A DNA stretch of 64,000 nucleotides from NCBI GenBank assembly GCA_000611775.1, contig KK106981.1, forward strand, positions 807,572 to 871,571, given 5' to 3'. Source of the DNA: Umbilicaria muhlenbergii (Eukaryota; Ascomycota; Lecanoromycetes; Umbilicariales; Umbilicariaceae). This document shows, piece after piece, positions 32,769-43,681 of this stretch; positions within the stretch are counted from its first letter, which is position 1; the number at the start of each line of letters is the position of its first letter. A program made the translations under genes and the position numbers. Below the pieces are notes generated by a model that saw nothing but the letters and a program-made list of their open reading frames with translations, searched no databases and was not told the DNA's origin.

Positions 32769-33459
32769 GATGGCGGGGGTGGTTGAGAGGAGTATTTCCA
32801 GTCTGGGTGAGGGAATTCTATCGAGCCATGGTCGTGAAGGGGGTTTTAGAGAAGACGAGCAAAGAGTAAGGGAGTTGGACGGGTGATTGCTGTCGTCACG
32901 CGAGTAAGGTAAGCACGCAGATGAACACGCAGTGAAGTGACGAGGCCGGGCCGCTCTTTGTTGGGATAAGGTTTATCCGTATTTACCCGGCGAGATAGGC
33001 GAGCGGGCCGAGGCTCCTCAAGTCATCACGTGGCCAGGCGCTGCTTCAAATACATTGGCCATTTCCGAGATGGATCAGAAAATCGTCGGTGAGTCTTTGC
33101 GCTGCGTGATGGTATTCTAAGTGACGACCAGCTGCCCAAGTCTTGTGGGGGGGAGTTCTGGCTTCAGCTGCGACTGTGACTGAAACCTCTCCAAGGACAT
33201 TATAATTCTGGCCAAGTTCACCCCTGTATTCTCTTATCCTCTAAGGAACATCCTGTAATGCTCGACAAGCAGTTCCCAGCATTACCAGCTAGACTTCCAT
33301 ATGCACCGCATGAGAAATGTCACGTGCTTTAATAGGATGCATAATTATTGCCATAACATCCAAGTCATTCTCCTAAGTGGGACGAAAACGCTAAGGCCAC
33401 AATAACTACTATAAACCCAATCAAACCCCACAAACCTCCCCCTTGGGCCCCGCCTTCGT
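32769..33459. other. Intergenic
   Basis: Promoter side of the TLC gene and 3' flank of the permease gene. Nothing beyond a short motif-free region is recognised. Confidence 0.4.
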
Positions 33460-35322
33460 CTACCCCACCTCCGTATCCCTCCATTTCTCATCCCCACTCT
33501 GCAAAACACGCCCATGCAGCGCCTCTTCCCTCCTCCTCCTCATCAACGCCACATCCACCCTCGGCCCCACAAAACTCCGCCTCTTAGTCGCGCCCCACAA
33601 CACAAACACAAACCCCACCAACCCCACCGCAACAACAGACACATAATTCATATTCTCCCTCGTCACCGGCCGCGCGACCGGCATGCAACAAACCACATCC
33701 AAAAACACCACCCACGCCACCGCCGTCGCATTGATCGCCGTCCCATACTTCCCCAGATCGAAATACCGTTCCGGAAGTACTTTTTCCCGCCCGCGGTAAA
33801 GCAGGATCGCTTGCGGGATGACGCAGGAGGTTTGCAGGAAGATGATGGCAGCACCGATCATGGCGGAAAAGGCGGTTGTGGAGCCGAGGAAGATGAGGCC
33901 GTAGAGGGAGATGATGGTGGCGGAGAGGACGATGGCGTTGACCGGCATGAGGAAGTGCGGAGAGACGCGCATCCAGATGGTGGAGAAGGGGAGGGCGTTG
34001 TCGCGGGAGACGGCCCAGAGGGTGCGGGAACTGGTTGTGCCTAGTGAGGGGGATAGAGGTTAGGTGAATCATTATCATAGGCATTGGTAACAGGGAGGGA
34101 GGAACCCACCGACAGCGACCGCGCACCCGAAAAAGCAGAACGCGAACAGCGCCATCAATATCGTGGCGCCGACACGGGAGCCGGTGCCTTGATAGTAGAT
34201 CTCTATCAAGGGCAATCCACTCGCCGTGTTCAGTACGGCAGTCACATCGGTGATAGCAGCCATGCAGCTCATGGCGAACGGCAACGCCGCCACCAACCCC
34301 ATGGCGATCGGGTACATGATGACTTTCGGCACGTTCTTCCCTGGGTTGGGGATCTCTTCGCAGAGATGGGCGCCGCAGTCGGTGCCCAGGAAAGCCCAAA
34401 CGGCGTTGGCGATGGCGAGAACGAATGCGAATCCATCACTCGACCAACCGGTGGAGTTGGTATTGTCGCCGAAGACGAATGACGGCGGCGGGTAATGGTG
34501 GCGGGAGCAGACCAGGAGGGTTATGGACGTAGCTGTGAGGGATGTGCATGCCAAGACGACTGAAGTGGGCCGCCAGGATCAGTTCAATCGCTCCCCAGCC
34601 CCGACTCAAAACATCGAGGACAGCAGCGACCGTATCAGAAGGAAACATACGAATCATTTTATTGAACGCCGGTATCAACCCCGACCCCAGCACATTAATC
34701 GCCACCACCAACCAAACAAGCCCAACGTACACCAACCACTGCTGCCAATGCTGAATCGCATAGTCCGGATACCACAGCGCTACAATCGACAGTATCATCG
34801 AGGATATGAAATTACAAACAGCAGCCGAGTCCATCCACCACCCCAACACACTCATCCACCCGTTCACGTACGCAGCGAGAGACCGCCGCTTGGGCGAGGC
34901 CACCATGAAAGACCAGTAGTACTGCGCGCCCGCGACGGGGTAGGCGGAGGCCAGCTCGGCCATGCCGGCGGAGAGGACGGCGGTCATGAGGGCTGCGATT
35001 CGGTTGTCAGTGAAGGATTCGATACCTTTGCCGCGAGGTGCTTCTTTCCCGGATGAGGTATCGACGTACCTGCAATTGGAATACTCCAAATCGTCCCCGC
35101 ACTGCTCGCCTCTGTCAGACTAATACCCATGCTGCTGCCCGTCCCCGCCCACGGACACGTCAATGCGAAGGACAGCGATACGAGGCTAAGGACGGAGAAT
35201 TGCCGGGGCATCTGTCGCCGATAGCCCAGTGTTGAGAGCTCGATGTCGTCGGCATCTTTGACTGATATCGCGGGGGTCGCGGAAGCAGAAGGGGCGGGTT
35301 TGGTGTCGGGTTGAGACTCCAT
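33460..35322 (-). CDS. Amino acid/GABA/choline-type permease (APC superfamily), 532 aa
   Basis: Four exons: 35322-35070, 34992-34651, 34532-34110 and 34040-33460; introns 77, 118 and 69 nt; the sum is 533 codons. The cytosolic N-terminus ends in a LSTLGYRRQMPRQFS motif typical of fungal GABA/choline permeases. The first helix carries the substrate-binding signature TEASSAGTIWSIPIA, followed by AELASAYPVAGAQYYW. About twelve hydrophobic helices follow. The conserved loop EEIPNPGKNVPKVI sits between helices 6 and 7, and SSRTLWAVSRDNALPF near helix 8-9. The protein is a plasma-membrane proton-coupled uptake system for amino acids, GABA or choline; the substrate cannot be told. The next gene upstream is a Zn2Cys6 regulator on the same strand, so a regulatory link is possible but not shown. 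Confidence 0.9.
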
Positions 35323-36330
35323 GGCTGGAAGACATAGGATCTGATGAGGAGTACGGTGCTCTGAACCTCTTGATGTGCGTCAGAGAACGTGAGTGAAGAG
35401 GGGCGTGCAGGCAAGTCTGCGTCGCGGTGGCAGGGGCACTAATGCAGAGTGCGAGGATGTCCTTCAATCAGAGATACTAGAGAGGAATGAGAAGATAGTG
35501 TAATTTGTGTCAAGCTAAGGTATACACAGCGGGTTGACACACGTGTCGGTCCACACATATCTCAGGCATGTCAGTATCTTGTCCATGGTCGTTGCACCTT
35601 AGGTATCTTCGATTCAACTTATCCTATTCCAATCGCTGTCGTAACGTTGTGCATTGCAATTCGCCCATTCGGTCCCCTCGGATCGCGTTTTTGCTTGCTT
35701 GGAGTACTGCAGCTGGCCGCATTGAGCGGTGTTTCCCACCTGCTAAGTTGGGTAACATTGTTTGAGGTCTGGGGTTCGCGGTGCAGGTATCTTGCCTGCA
35801 GCTTAAGGGCTCGAGCTGTGACGCGGGCAGTTATCAGGGTTTCGGCAGCGTTGCATTAGCGGGCCGCCGCGCAATTAGCCCTTCCGGATATCGCGTGGGG
35901 CAGGGAGAGCGGGCGGACAGGCAAAGCATCAAACGAAGTGGCAATTGTGGGGCAGAGAAGTGGACAAGTCCAGGGGATCCTTAGCAGTGACATGATAACG
36001 AACAGCGCATTGTCATTCAGTAGAGGCAAGAGTGAAGCGTCTCGAGCTCAGTGACGTTTACTTTGCAGCATATGCGCATTTGAACAGACTATCGAAGACT
36101 GCCACTGCTCTTGAAGGTGCCCCCCCGTGTGGGGCGCGAGTTTTGGTTAGAGTCTTTAGTTCCCGGTACACTAAGGGACTAAGACTTGCCCGTTCGAGCA
36201 GCCGAATGGCTTGACTCCACGACATAAATCAGTCTTTGTGCGCCATGCGCTATCTGCTCGGGTACTTGCCAGCTCCTGGAAGACATACAATTAAGTCTGT
36301 ACGACACCTCATGACTCGCGCACACCATCT
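35323..36330. other. Intergenic, 1 kb
   Basis: Promoter region of the permease gene. A tRNA-like pattern at about 36140-36200 (GGTTAGAG then GTTCGAGC) was examined and does not fold as a tRNA. No gene supported. Confidence 0.45.
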
Positions 36331-38383
36331 CTAACCAAATAGGAACTGCGGCCTCATCGGATCCGTTGGTCCTGTAGTGTTATATTGGTCCACGGTATCT
36401 CCCCACCAGTATCGGCCGTCGACAGATTCCCGTCGGTCCTTCCAAACGTGCTCAAGGAGATCTCCAACGTCTTGAAACATGCGATAGCCATTTCTTTGAG
36501 ACCAGAATCTGCAGAAGTTCTTGGCTTGTTTGCGCAAACTCTCCTCCGTGGCTTCAGATCCCGCTAGAAAGAGCGGCAAAAGCACCTGCTTCTGTATCAC
36601 TGTTTCCTGTCCGATGTGGTGGATGTGGTCGAGGATAAGTCGAGAATAGGAACAAGTAACTGCAGGCGATCTCATGGCTAGGTCTCTCTTGAATACTTGA
36701 TAGATAAAGAGGATTAATGCATATCTCCAAGCTTCAACGCAGTGAAAACACTCCTGAGTCGGGCTGAGGTCCTTTTGAGCGTCGTCCACCCTTTTTGCAA
36801 TGGGGTAGGGATTCTGCCACGCTTTCAGGGTCCTTTCAAGATCATCAACGCGAGTCGCCTTCAATGGTGTCCATTCGAGACCCGGCCTTTGCTCATAGGC
36901 GAAGGCCAGTCTTGCAAGCTTGGCCATACAGACAACGAGATCAGCAGGACATCCGGTAAGGTGAAAAATTAGCCGGGCGTCTTTGTTAGCGCATGCCACA
37001 GTTCTTTCCAAATAGGACTTGCTGAAGATCAGGCCTCGGCGAGAGATCATTCCGATGGTGATATCCCACCTAGACGAGTGTCAATTGCATCCTGAAGAGC
37101 TGGGTATTTTGACCTCACCACAGCAACATCGTCACTTGCGCGGTCAGTCTTGGCGTCATGGTAAGGACTTCAACGCCTCCGGCAGCTTCGATGAGACTAT
37201 ACGCTCCGGCAATGTGTACGCTCCATGCCGATAGCGCGCATTGAGCGGCCTATCATACCTGCTCAGTCCAGGCGCGACAATGTCAGCGGAAAAGGGCCTT
37301 CCTACCTCAAGAGTGATGAGGATCAAAAGTGTGTCTAAGAGAGCTAAGGTTCGCGTTTCGGGGCGAGATAGCGCTTCACGATAGAGCTGCATCGCCTCGG
37401 ATTTGTGATTTAAAGTTTGGGCAACCGAATCCTTATCCTTCAGCGAGGCGGACATGAGCTGGGAGGAGAGAGCCATGATTGCGTGCAACAGAAAGCCCGA
37501 CCCGCGAGACGTGTCCTCCCGACAGCGGAAAGGATTAATCGTGCAGTCAATAGTCAACGGCCTGACGCAGAATTCTTGGTCATCTGAATCTTTGTAAGCC
37601 GGGGTACACGATCTAGAAAGACCGTGGCTTACACATCAGGACAACATCACGGTACTTGTCCTCGAGGCTGGCAAAGAGAGGCGGATGTGGTATACTCGCG
37701 CGTGAAACGTAACACCCAACTTCACAGCTCGGCACTGGACCAGCCAGAGATTGCCTATCTTGCTTGTCAACGCCTGGGATGTCTTCATTAGGAGCCATAG
37801 CGGGACCGAGCTCTTGTACTCGATTCGGTAGCACGGCTTCCCACATGCGCCCAGAGATGAGCAAACTATGCTTTGCATTATACTGGTCTCTTTGCAGTGT
37901 TTCTGGGTTATCCTCATAGAGATCATTTGCATTTCCGGCCATGCAGTGGATGTCCTCTTGCGCGTTAGCTCCTCCATCATATGATCTTTTGTTATAAGGT
38001 TTCTTCCGTGGCTTCTTTGGTTTGCCGATCTTGAATTTGAACTGACGAGATGGAGTCGATGCAGCTGATGACGCTTTCGATGATGTCCCCGTACTGGATT
38101 CAGCCTCGCCACTGGTAGATGGAGATAATGTAAGCGGCTTGTTGGCCCCGGACACTTTGGCGCCTCTCCTCGGGTTGCTCGTCGTCCATGTCAAATCTAA
38201 GGCGTAGCCGCCACATAGAATACCTCGTTGTAGGCATGTACCACACCGTGGCCGTTGTCGATCACATGTCCGACTGTATTGTGAGCATGTGTGGCAGTCA
38301 GTCTTGGCCCTACCCAGTGAATTTGTCCTCGGGGCGGCAGGCAACGTTGGCGATGACAACATCACGGTTCCGACTACATTCAT
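36331..38383 (-). CDS. Zn2Cys6 transcription factor, 632 aa
   Basis: Four exons: 38383-37633, 37583-37306, 37249-37119 and 37069-36331; introns 49, 56 and 49 nt; closes at 633 codons. The binuclear zinc cluster is C30-x2-C33-x6-C40-x6-C47-x2-C50-x6-C57 (DCHTC, RTCDRQRPRCGTC, GILC), followed by a basic/Ser-rich linker with KPKKPRKKPYNKR. The remainder is helical and fits the fungal-specific regulatory domain of the Fungal_trans_2 type (for example FLLHAIMALSSQLM, LLDTLLILITLE, WSVHIAGAYSLIEAAGG, MLLWWDITIGM). It should bind CGG-containing DNA as a dimer in the nucleus. Direct targets are unknown; the permease gene is the nearest same-strand neighbour. Confidence 0.88.
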
Positions 38384-38921
38384 GGGCGTCCATGACCATC
38401 TTCAAGAGCGCGAATGGTCGCAACACGTTGAGAGCCTCGTGTTGCACAAAGATAAGGTAACACCGTAAGCGCGCTAGCCGCATGCTTGGCAACAAGGTGT
38501 TTGGGGAGGGATGGGGTTGACCGCCCAATATAAGTGGCAGTCTCCAGCTGGGGCCCCTCTCGATACTACAACAGCGAAGGCGATATACCCAAATCGTTGA
38601 AGTGAATATCGTAGGCATCCATGGCTTCTAACATCTCTGCATTGATCGGTCCTCAAAATCTGTCTTGAATTGTTGAGTGGTCGAGGGGATCCCCAGCTGA
38701 AGACTGCCACTTATTTTGAGCACAAGCCTAGAGAGTGCGGACGGACACGCTGGCGCAACCCTACGAGTACACGATACTATTTCGGCATCTTGATGAATCC
38801 CTATTTCGGGGAGGTGACATTCACTTTCAGGGCAGACTACCACAGAGCAGGCTCGTCCTGTTCCGAGAGTTATCGGTCTAAGTACAGCTCGGGTGTGACT
38901 GTGTCACTGAAGCAGTGCTTA
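38384..38921. other. Intergenic with element copy 4
   Basis: Between the regulator's start and the SerRS stop codon. About one third is occupied by the inverted-end element at 38526-38718; no gene is seen. Confidence 0.5.
38526..38718. mobile_element. MITE-like element, copy 4, best-preserved ends
   Basis: Left end CAATATAAGTGGCAGTCTCC and right end AAGACTGCCACTTATTTTG are inverted copies of each other, extending inward to CCAGCTGGGGCCCC on the left and GGGGATCCCCAGCTG on the right. The 193-bp body has no coding capacity. The interior is shared with copy 3 at 30.2 kb. Confidence 0.7.
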
Positions 38922-40442
38922 TCACTGCTTCTTCTTGATAACCTTAATTCCATGCATCCAAGGCCACAGCACCTTTGGAATGGTAACAGACGTCTCCTTC
39001 TCGTCCCATCCATTCTCAAGCAGCGCAGCGAGCACTCTAGGTACTGCCATTGCCGTACCGTTGACAGTATATGGATATTCCAGCTTTCCCTGGCCAGCTC
39101 CAGTTTTGGAAGCGTCCTCCCTAACCCTTGTCCGTAGTCGTCGGGTTTGGTAGTCAGTACAAATTGAGGTAGATGTTACTTCGCCCCAGCCTTCATCCTT
39201 TTCTCGTCGCGAGGGAAAGAACGCCTCAATGTCTTGCTTCCGGACGGCACTCGCACCGAGATCAGTGGATGGCATCTCTAGAATGCGACAGTGAAGCCCT
39301 AGATATTGTAGAATCTCCTTCTGAGTTGCGACCATGTTCGCGAACAGCTCTGCCTCCGGTCCACCAGGCATGGTCCAGCCAAACATCTCGACCTTGGTGA
39401 ACTCATGGACACGGTAGAGTCCTTTAGTCTCTACACCCCGCGCCCCAGCTTCAGCTCTGTAGCAACGGCTTGACCCGACAATCTGTAGAGGCAGGTCGGT
39501 TTCCTCCATGACTGTATCAGCCTTCATGCTGGCAAAGGGTATTTCTGCAGTTCCTGCCAAGCAAAGCTCAGGTTTGCCCCTTTCCCGGTCTTTTTCGCTT
39601 TGTTGTATGGAGTAGACTTGCTGCATGTCGTTCTGATCGCGGGGGCGAAAGCCACAAGCTGTCCCTATATGCGAGTAGACCATAGATGGTGGCGATACCA
39701 CCGCAAACCCATGCCTCATAGCAACGCTGAGAGCGTATTGCACAAGCGCCTGTTCCAGCAGTGCCGCTTCATTCTTCAGATAATACCATCCCCACCCGCT
39801 TGTTGTAGCGGCCCCGGCGAAGTCAAGGAGGTCGAGCTCGTTGCCAATATGAATATGATCTCGCCAAGTCCTGTCGAATGAAGATGAGGGTGGCTCAGGA
39901 TGCTCGTTGATGTAGCCCAGCACCGTCGGTTGATCCCCCACGGGTGTCTCATTGCTCGTAAGATTGGGCAATTCGGCCGCCAGGTCTTCTATCTCGGCGG
40001 TGAGCTTCTCTTCTTGTACTTCAATCTCTCCAATCTGTTGCTTTAATTGTCGAGCTTCTTCCAAGGTGCTATCGCGCCCTTCAGGTAGACCATTGTCATC
40101 CAATTCACGGCCACTGAAAGTTTTGGCGTGAGAAAGCTTGGTCCGAATGTTATTGTTCCTTTCCCTCAAACTTCGCGCGCTGCGTTGTAAGGCTTTCCAT
40201 TCGTCGAAGAGTTTGACAATTTTGAATGGATGTTCTGATTGTCTTTGGTAATTGCGTTCAGTGCAATTCTTCGAGAAGAGGTCGGGGTTCTGGCGAATGT
40301 GCTTTACATCGATGGCTGGTTTTGGGGCTATTGATGGGCGCGCCTCGTAGCAGGAGCTTGAGACGGAGAAATGGCGTATCTTAGAACGAACAATGGAGCA
40401 TGTGTGTTTTGTGATCCTGAGCGGAGGCGCATTAAAAGCCAT
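38922..40442 (-). CDS. DIA4: Mitochondrial seryl-tRNA synthetase, 506 aa
   Basis: Single exon. The first ~45 residues are basic and Ser-rich without acidic residues (RITKHTCSIVRSKIRHFSVSS), a typical mitochondrial presequence. Residues about 50-165 form the long antiparallel coiled coil that grips the tRNA variable arm. The class II core follows: TAEIPFAS, motif 2 YRVHEFTKVEMFGW, and motif 3 NGTAMAVPRVLAALLENGW near the end. It charges mitochondrial tRNA-Ser with serine using ATP. Length, motif order and presequence agree with the Dia4/Sars2 group; the cytosolic enzyme would lack the presequence. Intronless. It ends about 200 bp from element copy 4. The symbol is by homology to yeast DIA4. 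Confidence 0.93.
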   Translation of the reverse strand: MAFNAPPLRITKHTCSIVRSKIRHFSVSSSCYEARPSIAPKPAIDVKHIRQNPDLFSKNCTERNYQRQSEHPFKIVKLFDEWKALQRSARSLRERNNNIRTKLSHAKTFSGRELDDNGLPEGRDSTLEEARQLKQQIGEIEVQEEKLTAEIEDLAAELPNLTSNETPVGDQPTVLGYINEHPEPPSSSFDRTWRDHIHIGNELDLLDFAGAATTSGWGWYYLKNEAALLEQALVQYALSVAMRHGFAVVSPPSMVYSHIGTACGFRPRDQNDMQQVYSIQQSEKDRERGKPELCLAGTAEIPFASMKADTVMEETDLPLQIVGSSRCYRAEAGARGVETKGLYRVHEFTKVEMFGWTMPGGPEAELFANMVATQKEILQYLGLHCRILEMPSTDLGASAVRKQDIEAFFPSRREKDEGWGEVTSTSICTDYQTRRLRTRVREDASKTGAGQGKLEYPYTVNGTAMAVPRVLAALLENGWDEKETSVTIPKVLWPWMHGIKVIKKKQ

Positions 40443-40730
40443 TGAAGAAGGCAGAGGCAGCCAACGAAACCAAAAAATCCTTACGACGCGTACAGATTAA
40501 CAAAGCATGGCCTCGGTACACCTGCCCAAATTAAATAGTTCGTTTCTCTACGAGTAGGCGAAATCGATTTCCTACGTATCAAGTAATTCAAGACACATTC
40601 TCAGGGGCAGCCTATGCTTGGAAAAACGATTTATTAAATTAGAGTCAAGGACTTCAATATTGATTACTCTATGGATGTCGAGACCGCGGCCTGGAAAACA
40701 TCTAAGCCCCCCCAGTCGAAGCCCTAGGCT

Positions 40731-41939
40731 CTAGATATCTTTCCAAAAAGTCTCACTGATGAATTGGACATCATCATTGCTGACTTCTCCTCCGTTCCAG
40801 TTCAGCATGCTGTAGAGCTGGTTCAGATAGCTGCTTCTGTCTTGGCTCCCTCCATCTCCATCGTTGCTGTCGGTGTTCTCGCTACTTGACTCGTCTCTAT
40901 CTGGCAAGCTCAACCATTCTCCGGTCGACGGATCAACCCACAGGCCCCTCAGTCTCCAATGACTGACCGAACGAGCGCTGTAATAGCGGATGAAGTAGAA
41001 CCGCACCAGGTCTTCGAAGCCAAAGTTGTGCAGCAGGTCGATAACTGTGAAGTTGGGTTTGTCAGCAAGTTCCTTCACCAGCTCGATGAAACCGGCAGGT
41101 CCCGCGTCGTGCGATGCACTCACCAGCCTGCAAGTCAAACTGACCCAAGCGAGAATGGCGTCCGCATCCATTGTTCCCTGGTGCTGGCGGAACTCGATGG
41201 TCCTTAGATTGTCATCGGTGAGATTGCACAGATTGTAAGCGCGATACTTACTTCCGGCAACGAATGCGCCATCGGAGCACATGAGGCTAATCATGTTGGC
41301 GATGTCAGGCATCGCCTCAATCGCCTCAACTACTTCCCAGAGATTGCGGCCGGGGAGTTGAAGTGCTGGAGTTTGGCACCAACAGTTGGTATTGCGGTGG
41401 CGGGGATGTAGCTGATTGATTTGGCGCTCGAAAACAGTCACAAGGAGGGAAAAATTCTTCACAGTCTCGAGAGTGAAACCACGGTCATGGTTACCAACAT
41501 GGACGTGAAAACCACAGGTCTCATTGACGAAGACCTTGAATTCCCTCTTAATGACATTGACAGCTCTTTGCACTTCGATCAGCGCTTCCGTTGTGTATCG
41601 ATACGCCGGTGACTTGAGTTCAACTGCATACGAATCAGATTCTTGCAGATGTTGCGGAAGGTCCTCTTGCTCCACCTCTACCGTGCTGTCCGACGACACA
41701 GTCCAGTTGTCAATGTGATCGACATAAGGATTGTTGACCGCGAAGTTAGATGCTCTCAGCACATCCACGATGTGCTGCACCAACACCCTTTCGAACTCTC
41801 CTTCGGAATGACGATGAAGGCCATAGGCCTTATCACATGCCTCTAGGTAGTCGCCTGTCTTGTAAAGGACAAGGAACTCAAGCTCGATGCCAAAGGTGGT
41901 TTCGAACGGTCCGTCCATAACGAATGAGTAGGTGGGCAA
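40731..41939 (-). CDS. Amidoligase-like enzyme A, 402 aa
   Basis: Single exon. Hallmarks of the putative amidoligase family (glutamine-synthetase-like fold): FGIELEF near residues 16-22 (metal-binding Glu), NWTVSSDSTVE, YAVELKSPAY, GFHVHVGN and TIEFRQHQG. These supply the Glu/Asp/His/Arg set expected for ATP-dependent amide-bond formation. The C-terminus (about 340-402) adds an acidic Ser-rich segment (ESSSENTDSNDGDGG) and a short helix, absent from its neighbour. It forms a divergent pair with amidoligase B, sharing 384 bp upstream; both have the FRQHQG motif, so they are paralogues. Substrates are unknown: family members elsewhere modify peptides, proteins or cell-wall amino acids. No signal peptide, so probably cytosolic. 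Confidence 0.82.
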   Translation of the reverse strand: MPTYSFVMDGPFETTFGIELEFLVLYKTGDYLEACDKAYGLHRHSEGEFERVLVQHIVDVLRASNFAVNNPYVDHIDNWTVSSDSTVEVEQEDLPQHLQESDSYAVELKSPAYRYTTEALIEVQRAVNVIKREFKVFVNETCGFHVHVGNHDRGFTLETVKNFSLLVTVFERQINQLHPRHRNTNCWCQTPALQLPGRNLWEVVEAIEAMPDIANMISLMCSDGAFVAGSKYRAYNLCNLTDDNLRTIEFRQHQGTMDADAILAWVSLTCRLVSASHDAGPAGFIELVKELADKPNFTVIDLLHNFGFEDLVRFYFIRYYSARSVSHWRLRGLWVDPSTGEWLSLPDRDESSSENTDSNDGDGGSQDRSSYLNQLYSMLNWNGGEVSNDDVQFISETFWKDI

Positions 41940-42323
41940 AATGAGAACTAAGGTCTAAGTTGCTGAAGACTACGCAAAATATATCTAAATCATGACAAAG
42001 GAACAACGGCCTCATGCTGGTAAGATCTGACCAGTCAGTCTGGAGGTTGAGGAAAACAAAATAACAATAGCATTGTTCGATGCCTTATGGCCCATGAGAA
42101 ACAAAGCGGAACTCAAAAACAAGGGCACTCAACCCAAAGACAGTCATGGTCAACAGGAAATGTTCGGAACAATGGGATTGTAATACTGCCTGGAGGGCCT
42201 CGAACAAAGGAAACTAGCACAAAGTCAGGGCAATGTTGGGATTGTGCTTGAACATAAGTACAAAATAGCACCACTCGATATGATGGCAAGCAAGAAGCCT
42301 AGCGCTGCTCGAACTAAAACAAA
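41940..42323. promoter_or_regulatory. Shared bidirectional region between amidoligase paralogues
   Basis: 384 bp separate the two start codons, with A-rich stretches on both sides. A word CAATGTTGGGATTGT (42229-42243) near one start partly mirrors AACAATGGGATTGTAA at 42169-42184. This is the only upstream DNA available to either gene, so co-regulation is plausible. Confidence 0.45.
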
Positions 42324-43268
42324 ATGTGGCTCGACGGACCATTACAACACCCAACCTTCGGGATTGAAATGGAATTCATCATCAGGCACAGTCCTCAACA
42401 AAATGGGCTTCACGACCTCTATCAGCCACACATCCACGAGCAGCTTCGCCAGCACTTGAAGCAAGGGGGGATCGTAGTCAACAACACGTTCGGCTCCCAA
42501 GGTTACTCCGCCTGGACAGTCGAGGACGACGCAAGCATCCGGCCATACGACAAAGGCGACGACATCAACAGCAAACTCACCCACTCAAGCGTCGAGCTAA
42601 TCTCCCGCGTTCTCCCCGTCGCCACAGCGGGCTTCGAAGAGATCCGCAGAGTCGTTTCGCTCGTCCGGGGAAAATTCGACGTCAAAGTCAACCATACAAC
42701 AGGCCTGCACGTCCACGTCGGAAACGGCGCCGACGGCTTCAACGACCAGTGCATCCAGAACCTCGCGCAGCTCGTGACGGTCTTCCAGCACCAGATCGAG
42801 TCCATCCACCCGGACTCCCGCATCAACGCCTACTGGGCCATGCCACCTTCCTCAAGTGTCGCTCTCCCCGTCTCACAAGGCCCGTTCGCGGTAGCAGAAA
42901 GGCTCCAGGAGGACGAAAGACAGACGATCGACCTGATCAATCCGAATCAGGAACGCTCCGTGGCGTACAACTTCACGAATCTGGTAGACTCCGGCGGCAG
43001 CAAACGGACCATCGAGTTTCGTCAACACCAAGGGAGCGTGAATGCTGGGCAGATTGTTGCGTGGGCGGAGTTCGTAACGGCGTTGGTGAGTTACTGTCAT
43101 TCAATTTCCCCCGAGCGGTTTCTGAAGCTCATTCTGAGGTTCGGCACTGACAAGGATTTCAGCGTTGTGCATCTCATGCAGATCATCGGTAAGCCTCATC
43201 TGGTCGAGTACTATCGGGACAAGTTGGTACGTAGGGAAAGACCAAAGATAGCTCTTCCGAACCCTTAA
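42324..43268 (+). CDS. Amidoligase-like enzyme B, 314 aa
   Basis: Single exon starting at the ATG at 42324. Same motif order as its neighbour: FGIEMEF (residues about 12-18), WTVEDDASI, SSVELISR, GLHVHVGN and TIEFRQHQG. It is about 90 residues shorter because it stops after the last core helices (FSVVHLMQIIGKPHLVEYY) and lacks the acidic tail. The two share the core motifs but differ widely elsewhere, so the duplication is old or the copies have specialised. Codon use is C-richer in the middle of this gene than in copy A. Likely an ATP-dependent amide ligase; partner and product unknown. The two may form a heterodimer, but that is inference from their arrangement alone. Confidence 0.8.
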   Translation: MWLDGPLQHPTFGIEMEFIIRHSPQQNGLHDLYQPHIHEQLRQHLKQGGIVVNNTFGSQGYSAWTVEDDASIRPYDKGDDINSKLTHSSVELISRVLPVATAGFEEIRRVVSLVRGKFDVKVNHTTGLHVHVGNGADGFNDQCIQNLAQLVTVFQHQIESIHPDSRINAYWAMPPSSSVALPVSQGPFAVAERLQEDERQTIDLINPNQERSVAYNFTNLVDSGGSKRTIEFRQHQGSVNAGQIVAWAEFVTALVSYCHSISPERFLKLILRFGTDKDFSVVHLMQIIGKPHLVEYYRDKLVRRERPKIALPNP

Positions 43269-43681
43269 GTGGGAAATCGGAGCAGTTAGGTAAGGTAGGC
43301 CATATCGTCGTTAACAGGTTACTAACCTTAATATACTCCGGAGTATTCTGTTCAAAACTCAACATTCCGACACGTGACTCTGCCATGTTAGCTTACCAAT
43401 TGCCAATCTGAAGTAAAGGTTTGTGTAAAGTAGAGAATGTTGCCATTGTAACTGTATCTGGTATTATGCATATGCCTGGAGATGGGCAACTATTAAGTAA
43501 ATCCCTTTGACAGCACAGGGCTTTCCCCTAGCAGCAATGCTACCAGGTATCTTTCCCTCATGAGTGCTCTCAAGTTTGTCTCCACACACAAGCCAATGCA
43601 ACAAGCTCTAATTTCCTCCATGCCCTCATATTCGAGGCAGTTTCGACTGATCTTCGCGTCCGCGTGGCTTCGACCAGTTAC
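43269..43681. other. Convergent intergenic
   Basis: Between the stops of amidoligase B and RPS0. Nothing recognised; a 16-nt word TACTCCGGAGTATTCT at about 43335 is a near-palindrome. Confidence 0.4.

Noticed and set aside
36121-36210. tRNA-like words (GGTTAGAG and GTTCGAGC)
   Set aside because: The bases flanking the presumed T-loop do not pair and no acceptor stem closes, so no tRNA.
33460-41939. A secondary-metabolite gene cluster spanning permease, regulator and amidoligases
   Set aside because: No core synthase (PKS, NRPS, terpene cyclase or RiPP precursor) was found, and SerRS sits in the middle; the P450 is more than 20 kb away.
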